Assembly: GCA_025054955.1 (NCBI GenBank) | Contig: JANWZE010000030.1 | Location: 1 to 64,000 of the forward strand | Reading direction: 5' to 3' | Length of the DNA stretch: 64,000 nucleotides | Origin: Blastocatellia bacterium | GTDB taxonomy: Bacteria > Acidobacteriota > Blastocatellia > HR10 > J050 | Part shown: positions 44,066 to 52,778 of the stretch, in pieces | Layout of the letters: the number at the start of each line of letters is the position of its first letter | How positions within the stretch are numbered: position 1 is the first letter of the stretch | Position numbers and translations under genes: made by a program | Notes under the pieces: model-generated | The model's database searches: none | What the model was told of the DNA's origin: nothing | Seen by the model: the letters and a program-made list of their open reading frames with translations, nothing else

Positions 44066-45763
44066 ATGAAGAGACGAGCCAGCATTCGATTGATCATTGG
44101 TTTCATGACGGTGAGTTTGATACTGCCGGCGTTTGGTGCGAGCGCTCAACGGCCCTCGGCAGATGTGGTCCTGCACAACGCGAAGATCATTACCATGAAT
44201 CGGGCACAACCGCAGGCGCAAGCCATTGCCATCGTGGGCGACCGAATCGTCGCAATAGGCAGTAACCGGCAGATTAAAAGATGGATCGGTCCGGCCACTC
44301 GCATCATAGATGTACAAGGCAAGCTCGTCATTCCTGGATTGATTGAGTCGCACGGTCACATGCTCGGCATCGGACAAGCCAAGCTGGCACTCGATTTGGT
44401 CGGCACAACCAGCGAAGCGCAGATCGCAGAGATGGTCGCCGCGCGAGCAGCGCAGACACCACCGGGTGAATGGGTGCTGGGACGTGGCTGGGATCAGAAT
44501 GATTGGCCGCAGAAGCAATTTCCTACGTTTCATTCCCTTTCCCGTGCCGCTCCCGATCATCCGGTCTATTTGACCCGCATTGATGGTCACGCCGGCTGGG
44601 CTAATGAACGCGCCATGCAGTTGGCCGGACTGAATCGCAATACGCCTGATCCGCCCGGCGGACGTATCATCCGTGATGAGCAAGGCAATCCCACCGGTGT
44701 GTTGATTGATCGCGCGCAAGGGCTGGTCACAAGCAAAATCCCACCACCGAGCCGCGAGCGACAAAAACAGGCGCTATTACTCGCCATGCAGGAGTGCGTG
44801 GCGGCGGGGCTGACCAGCTTTCATGATGCCGGCACGAGCCGCGAGGTGATTGATCTTTATAAAGAGTTGCTGAGCGAAAACCGGCTTGCTATTCGAGTCT
44901 ACGTCATGCTGGCCGGCGCCGACCGGTCATTACTGGCCGATTACTTCAAGCGCGGCCCGGAAATTGGTCTGGGCGATCGTCGGCTGACGATCCGCGCGAT
45001 CAAGCTCATCGCTGATGGCGCGCTTGGCTCGCGTGGAGCCGCCTTGCTGGAAGACTATGCGGATGAACCGGGCAATCAAGGATTATTGATTCTCTCTGAA
45101 GATCAGGTGTTCGAGGTGGCCACGCAAGCGTTGTCTCATGGATTTCAAGTCTGCACACATGCCATTGGTGACCGCGCCAATCGGGTCGTGTTGAATGCCT
45201 ACGAACGCGCGTTCAACGCTCATGCCGACATCAAGGACCCGCGATTTCGTATCGAACATGCGCAGATACTGGACGCGGCTGACATTCCGCGGTTTGCCCG
45301 ATTACGGGTCATTGCCTCTATGCAAGCGATCCATTGCACCTCGGATATGCCGTGGGTGCCGGATCGAATCGGTCTCGGACGCGCGCAGGAAGGCGCTTAC
45401 GTCTGGCAAAAACTACTCAAATCAGGCGCCCGTATTGCCAATGGCTCTGACGCACCGGTCGAATCCTTGAATCCGCTCTGGGGATTCTACGCCGCCGTGA
45501 CGCGGCAGGATCATCACGGCAAACCCGCTGGCGGCTGGATGCCCGATCAACGCATGACACGAGAAGAAGCACTACGCTCATTCACGCTGGACGCAGCCTA
45601 CGCTGCATTTGACGAGGAGTTCACTGGTTCATTGCAAGTCGGCAAGCTGGCCGATCTCGTGGTTCTTTCTCAGGACATCATGACGGTAGCGCCCCGCCAG
45701 ATACTGCAAACGGTTGTCGTGATGACGATGGTGGCAGGCAAGATCGTCTACCAACGACCATGA
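44066..45763 (+). CDS. Exported YtcJ-like amidohydrolase
   Basis: The 565-residue enzyme belongs to the amidohydrolase_3/YtcJ group, metal-dependent hydrolases of N-acylated or cyclic amide substrates. A signal peptide (about 7-30) precedes ADVVLHNAKIITMN, GLIESHGHM (the HxH metal site) near 90, GRGWDQNDWP, FHDAGTS, the Lys in IKLIADGALGSRG, THAIGDRAN (His), IEHAQI (His) and GSDAPVESLNP with the final Asp. All metal ligands seem intact. The ATG at 44066 behind AGGAGA is preferred to a far-upstream frame start within R2. The substrate is unknown. Confidence 0.88.
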   Translation: MKRRASIRLIIGFMTVSLILPAFGASAQRPSADVVLHNAKIITMNRAQPQAQAIAIVGDRIVAIGSNRQIKRWIGPATRIIDVQGKLVIPGLIESHGHMLGIGQAKLALDLVGTTSEAQIAEMVAARAAQTPPGEWVLGRGWDQNDWPQKQFPTFHSLSRAAPDHPVYLTRIDGHAGWANERAMQLAGLNRNTPDPPGGRIIRDEQGNPTGVLIDRAQGLVTSKIPPPSRERQKQALLLAMQECVAAGLTSFHDAGTSREVIDLYKELLSENRLAIRVYVMLAGADRSLLADYFKRGPEIGLGDRRLTIRAIKLIADGALGSRGAALLEDYADEPGNQGLLILSEDQVFEVATQALSHGFQVCTHAIGDRANRVVLNAYERAFNAHADIKDPRFRIEHAQILDAADIPRFARLRVIASMQAIHCTSDMPWVPDRIGLGRAQEGAYVWQKLLKSGARIANGSDAPVESLNPLWGFYAAVTRQDHHGKPAGGWMPDQRMTREEALRSFTLDAAYAAFDEEFTGSLQVGKLADLVVLSQDIMTVAPRQILQTVVVMTMVAGKIVYQRP

Positions 45764-45794
45764 GCCAAGGGCTTACCGGTAACGGAGGAATTTC

Positions 45795-46067
45795 ATGGAT
45801 TGGAAAACATTGGTCTCGACATTTGCTCTGATTTTTCTTGCAGAGATGGGCGACAAAACACAGTTAGCGGCCATTACGATGGTCGCGAAAACTAACGCGC
45901 CTTGGGCGGTGTTTATCGGCGCAGCATTGGCGTTATGCCTCGTCTCATTGATCGGCGTCTTTGCCGGGACGATTCTTGTTCGTTACGTGCCGGAAGAGCA
46001 ACTAGAGAAAGTTGCTGCCTTAGCGTTCATTGCCATTGGCCTGTTGATGCTATGGGGAAAGCTGTGA
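45795..46067 (+). CDS. GDT1/TMEM165-type single-domain transporter
   Basis: The 90-residue membrane protein has three predicted helices and one EMGDKTQ motif at about 17-23, the signature of the UPF0016/GDT1 family of Mn2+/Ca2+ exporters. Full-length members contain two such motifs in inverted repeats; this is a half-size form that must dimerise or pair with another half. No second half is adjacent. GGAGG precedes the ATG, and the gene lies 31 nt after the amidohydrolase, so they may be cotranscribed. No manganese riboswitch is seen. Confidence 0.88.
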   Translation: MDWKTLVSTFALIFLAEMGDKTQLAAITMVAKTNAPWAVFIGAALALCLVSLIGVFAGTILVRYVPEEQLEKVAALAFIAIGLLMLWGKL

Positions 46068-46082
46068 CATGCGGTGTGTGAG

Positions 46083-46160
46083 AATGTGGTACAGGCGTTC
46101 CCGCCTGTGCGTCATTTTCATGTTTTGTGGCGTGCTCTCGCATAGGGACGATTCCCTTGA
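46083..46160 (+). repeat. Dispersed hairpin repeat R4
   Basis: GTACAGGCGTTCCCGCCTGTGCGTCATTTTC forms the hairpin half and GTGGCGTGCTCTCGCATAGGGACGATTCCC the tail. The loop is TTCC between CAGGC-type arms. An open frame on the opposite strand (46118-46348) has no recognisable homologue and is not called. Confidence 0.65.
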
Positions 46161-46340
46161 AGGAGATGCGGGTACCCTCGAATGAGGCCTGTGTGGAAGC
46201 GCTGTTTGTGGTAATGGTGCAGCCGGTAGATCATGTTCGCGTGGCGGCCAGTTGCGTCGGTCAACAGCACATGGTTGGCAGGCACGTCAGGGCCAAGCAA
46301 GATGTGTAGCCGTCCGTGAAGTGCTCTGCCCCCAAAGAGA

Positions 46341-46451
46341 ATGGTCACTATTGAAAATTACTGAACATTGAGTGATGCACCTGCAGATCATACACCACAT
46401 CGAATGCGGTATTATGGTCACCATTGAAAACTACTGAACATTGACTAATGC
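46341..46451 (+). repeat. 38-bp direct repeat, 73-bp period
   Basis: ATGGTCACTATTGAAAATTACTGAACATTGAGTGATGC at 46341-46378 recurs with 5 mismatches at 46414-46451. The motif resembles the repeated ends of IS21-family elements, so it may be a relic of one, but no transposase piece is evident. The rest of 46161-46644 has no supported gene. Confidence 0.6.
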
Positions 46452-46644
46452 GCCCTCCGCTCGGTCACACGAGGCAGGTATGTTTTCATCAGGTTGCTCA
46501 TCATGCTGGGAAACATTGAACCAGTCAGACCAGCAAAATTGCAGATAACGGGTCAGAATGCTAGAATGAGCAGCCATTTGGCTGAGTCCGCAAAGGAGAT
46601 GAATGACCCTAGCCGAAACCACTAGATCAAACGGAGGAGTTCAC

Positions 46645-48927
46645 ATGAACAGCTTCAGGCACCAGCACATTGTTTCACGGATGCGGCGAAAAGCTCTCGA
46701 CCTTGTGGCCGTCGCTCTCATTGGTGCGGTCGGCAGCCTAGTAATAATCACTCGGTTCTCCCCTGCTCCATCTACTCAAAAGACCAGTGATGCAAGCCTC
46801 TCATCGCCAGCTTGCGCCTCACAGGCGCGAATTGTTGAAGCATACGGAAAACTGCCGTTACGATTTGAGGCAAATCACGGCCAGTATGGTGAAGATGTTC
46901 AGTTTTCTGCTCAGGCGAATGGTTACGTGATGCTATTGACGGCGACGGAAGCAGTGTTTGAACTCAGCAGGCGACATCATCTTACATCCATCGCTGAAAC
47001 TCACCGTTCCACCGGTCAATCTGTTGATAGCTCCGCGCGGCAGTTGCAAAGCCGACAAATCAAGTCGGAGCCTCTCCGTATGAAACTGGTTGGTGCCAAC
47101 CCAGCGCCGGCTATTACCGGCCATGATGCGCTGGGTGGGACGAGCAATTATCTGATCGGCAACGATCCAACACGTTGGATTACCGGTGTGCCTCACTACG
47201 GCCGCGTCCAATACAAGCAGGTCTATCAAGGGATTGATCTAGTCTACTACGGCAACCAACGAGAATTAGAATATGATTTCATCGTCCAGCCAGGCGCTGA
47301 CCCCGGTGTGATTGCGCTCTCGTTTGAAGGATGTGATCAAGCCGAAATTGATGAGCGCGGCGACCTGCTGCTGCACACCGCCGTTGGACTCGTCCGACAG
47401 CGGCGCCCCGTGATCTACCAGGAAGTTGCTGGAACTCGGATTGAGGTCGAAGGGCGCTACAAGCTCTTGAATGCGCCAACAGCGGCTGGCTGCCGTGAGC
47501 CAGTCATCGGGTTTGAGCTTGGTTCCTATGATGCCACCCAGCCGCTGGTCATTGACCCGACGCTCGTCTATGCCAGCTACCTGGGTAGCACGGAATATGA
47601 CGAAGGGAACGATGTGGCGGTTGATAGTAACGGCAACGCTTACATCGTGGGCGCAACGGCGTCTGCAACGTTTCCTCGCGCTAATCCGTTGCAACCCAAC
47701 TATGGCGGCGGCTCGACCGATCTGTACGTCATCAAGTTGAATCCGGCTGGCAATCGCTTGGTCTATTCGACGTTCATCGGGGGCGTCTCCGGCGATGATG
47801 GCAATGGCGTGACGGTTGATGCTGAGGGCAACGTGTATGTGACCGGCGCAACGGCCTCGCCTGATTTCCCTGTGGTCGGCCCGGCGCAACGGGCGCTGAA
47901 CGGCGGGATAGACGCATTCGTGTTGAAGCTCAATCCTGATGGCAATCGCCTTCTCTTTTCGACGTACCTCGGCGGCAGCCGTGATGATAATGGCTTGAAC
48001 ATCGCCATTGATTCGGCTCGAAACGTTTACGTGACCGGCAACACGCTCTCGGTGGATTTTCCAACGGTCAATCCGATTCAGCGTCTCTTTCAAGGAGGCC
48101 AGCGGTTGCCTTTTGGCGGTGACGCGTTCGTCACCAAGCTCAGCGCGACAGGCTCCAGCCTCGTCTATTCCACCTATCTTGGCGGCAGCAGTGAGGAGAC
48201 TGGTTTGGATATCGCCGTCAACGCAGCCGGAGAAGCCTATGTCGTAGGTGATACCTATTCATCCGATTTCCCGACGGCAAATCCGCTGCAAGCTAGCAAC
48301 GCTGGTGAACAAGACGCCTTTGTCGCCAAACTGACGGCGGCCGGTTCGGCGTTTGTTTTCTCAACGTATCTGGGCGGTAACCGATTTGATCGCGGCTTAG
48401 CTATAGCCTTAGATGATCAGGGGTCCGCTTATGTGGCTGGTTTCACCAATTCGCCGAACTGGGTCACGACACCCCGTCCATTCCAAGAGACGCTGCGTGG
48501 ACCTCAAGACGCATACGTGGTCAAGTTGAATGCGAGCGGCACAACGCGACTTTATTCCACCTACCTTGGCGGCAGTCAATCCGACCAAGCGCTGGGCATA
48601 GCGGTTGATCGCAACCGTTTTGCCTATGTCACCGGTAGCACGATCTCCAACGATTTTCCACGCGCCCGCGACTTGCAACGAACATTGGAAGGCGACCGTG
48701 ATGCGTTCATCAGCAAATTGGCTGAAGATGGACGCGAGCTGCTCTATTCAACCTATTTCGGTGGCGGCGGCTTTGATCAAGGATTCGCCATCGCCGTAGA
48801 CAGAGCGGGTAGCGTGTACATCACAGGCGTGACCAACTCGCTCACGTTTCCCCAAACCAACCCTGTGCAAAACAATTTCGGCGGCGGCACAAGCGACGCA
48901 TTCATTGCCAAAGTCTCTGATCCGTAA
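46645..48927 (+). CDS. Secreted SBBP-repeat (seven-bladed beta-propeller) protein
   Basis: The 760-residue protein has a signal anchor (about 14-35) and an N-terminal domain (about 60-310) with LRFEANHGQ and YGNQRELEYDFIVQPG, the family preceding SBBP propellers. At least seven ~55-residue repeats of the form VYSTYLGGS...GIAVD..GNAYVTGxTxSxDFP follow from about 320 to the end. Such proteins are surface or extracellular scaffolds typical of Acidobacteriota and myxobacteria; their ligand is unknown. GGAGGAG before the ATG at 46645 fixes the start. It is a single-gene unit. Confidence 0.9.
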   Translation: MNSFRHQHIVSRMRRKALDLVAVALIGAVGSLVIITRFSPAPSTQKTSDASLSSPACASQARIVEAYGKLPLRFEANHGQYGEDVQFSAQANGYVMLLTATEAVFELSRRHHLTSIAETHRSTGQSVDSSARQLQSRQIKSEPLRMKLVGANPAPAITGHDALGGTSNYLIGNDPTRWITGVPHYGRVQYKQVYQGIDLVYYGNQRELEYDFIVQPGADPGVIALSFEGCDQAEIDERGDLLLHTAVGLVRQRRPVIYQEVAGTRIEVEGRYKLLNAPTAAGCREPVIGFELGSYDATQPLVIDPTLVYASYLGSTEYDEGNDVAVDSNGNAYIVGATASATFPRANPLQPNYGGGSTDLYVIKLNPAGNRLVYSTFIGGVSGDDGNGVTVDAEGNVYVTGATASPDFPVVGPAQRALNGGIDAFVLKLNPDGNRLLFSTYLGGSRDDNGLNIAIDSARNVYVTGNTLSVDFPTVNPIQRLFQGGQRLPFGGDAFVTKLSATGSSLVYSTYLGGSSEETGLDIAVNAAGEAYVVGDTYSSDFPTANPLQASNAGEQDAFVAKLTAAGSAFVFSTYLGGNRFDRGLAIALDDQGSAYVAGFTNSPNWVTTPRPFQETLRGPQDAYVVKLNASGTTRLYSTYLGGSQSDQALGIAVDRNRFAYVTGSTISNDFPRARDLQRTLEGDRDAFISKLAEDGRELLYSTYFGGGGFDQGFAIAVDRAGSVYITGVTNSLTFPQTNPVQNNFGGGTSDAFIAKVSDP

Positions 48928-48987
48928 CGCTGAATCAGACAGCTCACAGGGGCCGGGGTCAGCCTCGGCTACCCTGTGATCGCTTCT

Positions 48988-49851
48988 TCATCGCGTCGCC
49001 GTATCGGCTGTTGGCTTATCAGTGAGTTTGACATCCACCCAGATGGGGCGATGATCAGATGCAGTCACTTCTGTTTCGACAGCGGCTTTGGTGGCATTCA
49101 CGTGGCGGACCCAGATCCAATCAAGTTTGAGGCGTAATATCTGCAATCGTTGAAACGTCGCCTTATTGCCAGGCATCGGGCAAGAGAATCCGGCAGCCTG
49201 CATCAGCTCGAACATCTTTTTTCGCGCCCCTTCTGTAATCGTGTTGAAATCGCCGAGCACGAGGGTCGGCATGCCACGATACCGTTCAAGTTGGTCAATG
49301 ATCGCTTTGATTTGTTGGGCGCGCTGCTCGACAGAAATGCGCGTCTCCAGATGGGTCGTATAGACCCGCAGTCGCTCTGTTCCCAGATGCACCGTCGCGC
49401 CCAGCAGAATGCGCCGCCGCCCGCCTGGGCCTGGAACCGGCAGCAGTGTGCGCTCTACATCGCTCATCGGGTAACGGCTCAACAAGGCCAGGCCGCGCAC
49501 GCCGCCGCCGTCCTTGTCTGGATAGGAGTTTTCTACAGCAAACGCATAATGAACGTCTAGCATCTCGGCCAGCTCACGCGCCATGTCGCGGTAGGCTGTC
49601 TCTTTACGCTGACGATTCACCTCCTGCAAAGCAAAGACAGCCGCATGTGTGAGCGCAGGATGGGTGGTCAAGACTTGCTTGATGTCGTCAATACGTTTGG
49701 CAAATGGGCCGTGAAGATTGTAGCTCACGATACGAATTTGCTCACTGAGCGGCGGCGGTGAACCGGTGGCAAACGTCCCGACCTCTACCAGCGGATCGGT
49801 CGGCGCCATAATCCAACCAAAGCCGATCACCAAAGCGAGTATGACCTTCAT
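48988..49851 (-). CDS. Exported endonuclease/exonuclease/phosphatase family protein
   Basis: The 287-residue protein has a signal peptide (about 1-20) and the EEP fold: IRIVSYNLHG, FALQEVNR (metal-binding Glu), LLSRYPM, TVHLG, YTTHLE (His), LGDFNT (Asp/Asn) and ASDHRPIW (the Asp-His pair). Members cleave phosphodiesters in nucleic acids, sphingolipids or phosphoinositides. Together with the alkaline-phosphatase-like gene 52 nt upstream and the phosphoalcohol genes further up, a phospholipid or polyol-phosphate substrate is possible. Secreted nuclease is the plain alternative. Confidence 0.85.
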   Translation of the reverse strand: MKVILALVIGFGWIMAPTDPLVEVGTFATGSPPPLSEQIRIVSYNLHGPFAKRIDDIKQVLTTHPALTHAAVFALQEVNRQRKETAYRDMARELAEMLDVHYAFAVENSYPDKDGGGVRGLALLSRYPMSDVERTLLPVPGPGGRRRILLGATVHLGTERLRVYTTHLETRISVEQRAQQIKAIIDQLERYRGMPTLVLGDFNTITEGARKKMFELMQAAGFSCPMPGNKATFQRLQILRLKLDWIWVRHVNATKAAVETEVTASDHRPIWVDVKLTDKPTADTATR

Positions 49852-49903
49852 ACGTCAACCACCATGAACAACCGGACGAACGACAATTCACCCTGTGGGC
49901 TGA

Positions 49904-52606
49904 TCATCGTCCATCGGCCTTCTGCAAGGCGCGCGTCACTTGTTGGTCTGCTGTGTCAGTCCGCCATAGATCAATCGTGCGTCCAGGAAACGGATGGAAC
50001 GTCCGCTCAGGGATGGAAGCCGGATCGCGAATCACGCGATTCTTGTCGTCCAGCATCCCGATGGCGCGAAACAGTGTCGGCGCGACATCGAGCGTTGTCA
50101 GCACATCCCGATTGGTGCGACCTCGCGCGATGGCGGTGCGCTCTCCGCCCCAGGCGACGAACGTCACTCGCGTGACGATTGGCTTGAGCCCAGCGTGACT
50201 GCCTCCTGACGTGCGCGCCTTGGAATTGAAGTTCCACAGGTCATTCGACCAGACAATGAAGTCAGCAAGATGATTGGCATATTTGCGCTTCAGGCCGCGC
50301 AGGTAACGTTGCTTGAGTTGATCGGAGCTGAAATAAATCAGGTATTGTTGAAACTCTGGCGAGTCAATGAACGTCGGCGCCGGATCATTAAGGATGTCCA
50401 GCAGCGAATAGATCGCGATGCCATATTCCGTGCGATACGTGGCGTTCAACCACGGCTCCAACGGATGAAACTGGCGCATCCACGCGAGCGGTGATGCTGC
50501 CGCGCCCGGCGCAAACCCAGCCCCTTTTAAGAAACCGAGCGGATCAACGTCATCGGCTAACGAAAACGTGATGCGGCCGTCAGCCTGCTGTTGCAGGTGA
50601 TTGATAGGAACATAGGCAATCGTCCCATCCTGCGCTTGCAGGATTAACGCCTCGCCGCCCTTATGAGGGTGGCGTCGCGCCGTTGATTTGAGCCAGACAA
50701 CTTCCCGCAAGGCCCGCTCGGCATCAAGCAGGCCATGCGCGCGCAGCGCCGATTCGATCTCAGGCACGGGCGCTTTGACGGCGATTAGATCGAACGGATT
50801 ATACAATCCGGCAGCAGGCGCATTGGCCGCTTTGTAATCGCTCAGGATTTGAAAATAGTTCATCGGCACGGGTCGGCCTTGCGGGTCCACCGTTGTTTCG
50901 ATCCACTGTAGGTTCTCATCCAAGCCGATAGTGTAATGCGACAGTTGATAGATGGTGTTGCGAACGCCAAAGTATTTCTTGGGAATGAAGTCCGAAATGC
51001 GGAATGGCTTAGAAAACACTTCGTCAAACAACAGGCCGGGCTGGCCTGGCTCGAATCGGATGCTCAACAACCGGCGCAGTGTTTGAATCTGGCCAGCGTC
51101 ACGTTCAGCTTCGGTCGTTAACCGCCAGGCAATATCCTTGGAATAGTTGTCGGCCTTGCCGCCGAGCTGTCGAGCGAAATCCTTGGCGCCCGCGTGGTAA
51201 TCTTCAAACAACGCCAGGTCCGGCTCTAACCACCGGCGCGTTTCTTCCAACGTCTGTTGAAACAGGCGACGCAACGCAGCGAAACGCTGCGGCGGCACCG
51301 GCTGCTTTTGTAGCTCCAGCAAGATCAGGTGCAATCGGTTCAGATCGTTATTGCGCAAATTGACATCGGCGCGCCCGTTGCCGAAGTTGTCAATGAACGC
51401 CGTGACATACCCGTCTTCGCCGCCACGCGCATTTCGTTTTCGACCATAGGGTGAGGTGTCGCTTTCATAGACGCGCGGAAAATCAACACCCGGCACCGGC
51501 GTCGTGAGCGCGCGGTAGGCATCTTCGACGAGCAACGTGGTGACCGTATGACTGCCAAATAGCGGCGTGCGAAACAGCCGCGTGATCGGCAACGAGAAGG
51601 CGACCTGCCCCGGCTTGATGTCAGAGCCATGATCGGAGATCATAGCCACGACGGTCTCATCGCGTCGTTGACTGCGTTCGACCGCTTCAAAAATCCGCCC
51701 GATGAGTCCATCCAGCTTGACCAACCAGTGGATCAGGTTGTCCGGGTGTGGGTCCACGTGCTGCTGATGATCCATCAATGTGAAGTAAGGGCTCAGGTAA
51801 TCATACCGCTCCTGACCCGTCAGGTCTCGTTCTAACACTTTGATGGCCGTCATCTCGGCGGCCACTTCTTGATTGAACTCGGTGTAGTCTATGCCGGTGG
51901 CCAAACGCGACAAGTGCGAGCGAACGATGTCTTTCACGCCGCGCTGATCATTCGTCAGCCACTTCTTTCCCATGAGAAAAAGCTGCTCGCTGTTACCCAA
52001 GCGTTGGTAGATTTGCGGACTTGTCCACGTCCGTTGAAAATCGAAGGCATCCAACATCAGGCTCACACCGATTTGGTCTAACATCCAGACGGCGGATGTC
52101 TTTTCGCCGCGATAGCGCAATGCGTCCCAGGTGTCACGAAATCCATCCAGGTGCGAGCGCAGGTAACCGGTGTCCCGGCTAAATGTGCCGTGCTTTTTGA
52201 TGACGCTTGGTTGCCCCGTATCAATCACTGACCAAGAAGCTGCTGACAAGGTCAGCGTTGAAGCAAACATGTTTTCACAGACAACGCCTTGCTCGAAGAA
52301 GTAGCGCCGTGCATTGGGCATGATGCTCTCACGCCCAGTTTGTTGATAAAAGAGGTGAACGGCGCGACGAAATTCCTCAGCATAGGGCAACCGCTTGAGC
52401 AGGTCGTCGCGTTCAGGAAACGCGGCTGCCGCCAACAAATCAGGCGGCAGTCCATCCACTTTGATCACGATCAGACGGTTGGGCCGTTGTCTGGAAGCAG
52501 ATGCGCCGGTCGCCGGCCAGAGGGCCACCAGCAGCAGAAGCGCAACGACCCAAACACCTGCAAAGGCGTGCAATCGCACACAGCGGTTGATGGCTCGTGA
52601 TCTCAT
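49904..52606 (-). CDS. Exported alkaline-phosphatase-superfamily phosphodiesterase-like protein
   Basis: The 900-residue protein has a signal peptide (about 10-35) and an alkaline-phosphatase/NPP-type core. Its signatures are LIVIKVDGLPPD (first metal Asp), STLTLSAASW with a Ser/Thr nucleophile candidate, MISDHGSD (the D-H metal pair) and late histidines such as GGSHAGLK. About 400 residues of the C-terminal half are unfamiliar. I start at the ATG at 52606 behind AAGGAG; the longer frame runs into an R4 repeat. It is followed by an EEP-family gene and preceded by the 801-residue protein, all co-directional. Confidence 0.72.
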   Translation of the reverse strand: MRSRAINRCVRLHAFAGVWVVALLLLVALWPATGASASRQRPNRLIVIKVDGLPPDLLAAAAFPERDDLLKRLPYAEEFRRAVHLFYQQTGRESIMPNARRYFFEQGVVCENMFASTLTLSAASWSVIDTGQPSVIKKHGTFSRDTGYLRSHLDGFRDTWDALRYRGEKTSAVWMLDQIGVSLMLDAFDFQRTWTSPQIYQRLGNSEQLFLMGKKWLTNDQRGVKDIVRSHLSRLATGIDYTEFNQEVAAEMTAIKVLERDLTGQERYDYLSPYFTLMDHQQHVDPHPDNLIHWLVKLDGLIGRIFEAVERSQRRDETVVAMISDHGSDIKPGQVAFSLPITRLFRTPLFGSHTVTTLLVEDAYRALTTPVPGVDFPRVYESDTSPYGRKRNARGGEDGYVTAFIDNFGNGRADVNLRNNDLNRLHLILLELQKQPVPPQRFAALRRLFQQTLEETRRWLEPDLALFEDYHAGAKDFARQLGGKADNYSKDIAWRLTTEAERDAGQIQTLRRLLSIRFEPGQPGLLFDEVFSKPFRISDFIPKKYFGVRNTIYQLSHYTIGLDENLQWIETTVDPQGRPVPMNYFQILSDYKAANAPAAGLYNPFDLIAVKAPVPEIESALRAHGLLDAERALREVVWLKSTARRHPHKGGEALILQAQDGTIAYVPINHLQQQADGRITFSLADDVDPLGFLKGAGFAPGAAASPLAWMRQFHPLEPWLNATYRTEYGIAIYSLLDILNDPAPTFIDSPEFQQYLIYFSSDQLKQRYLRGLKRKYANHLADFIVWSNDLWNFNSKARTSGGSHAGLKPIVTRVTFVAWGGERTAIARGRTNRDVLTTLDVAPTLFRAIGMLDDKNRVIRDPASIPERTFHPFPGRTIDLWRTDTADQQVTRALQKADGR

Positions 52607-52620
52607 CGGCGTCACTCCTT

Positions 52621-52690
52621 TGAGAATGTGGCACAGGCATTCCTGCCTGTACTCCATTTTCTTCGTGACGTGCTGTTGCACATGGGCGAT
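52621..52690 (+). repeat. Dispersed hairpin repeat R4
   Basis: GAGAATGTGGCACAGGCATTCCTGCCTGTACTCC is the hairpin half, followed by the tail ATTTTCTTCGTGACGTGCTGTTGCACATGGGCGA. It sits 15 nt upstream of the phosphodiesterase start. A tail-like fragment GCGCATGGACGATTCCT recurs at 52762. Confidence 0.7.
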
Positions 52691-52778
52691 GCCGCTGACA
52701 ATAGGTGTAGCGCAAGTTGCCAACTCACGCTGCGCCATTTTCCGTCTTCGGAGCGTGCAATAGCGCATGGACGATTCC

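Noticed and set aside
46118-46348. 76-codon frame on the minus strand after the GDT1-like gene, possible transposase relic
   Set aside because: No transposase motif or homologue recognised; it overlaps an R4 repeat.
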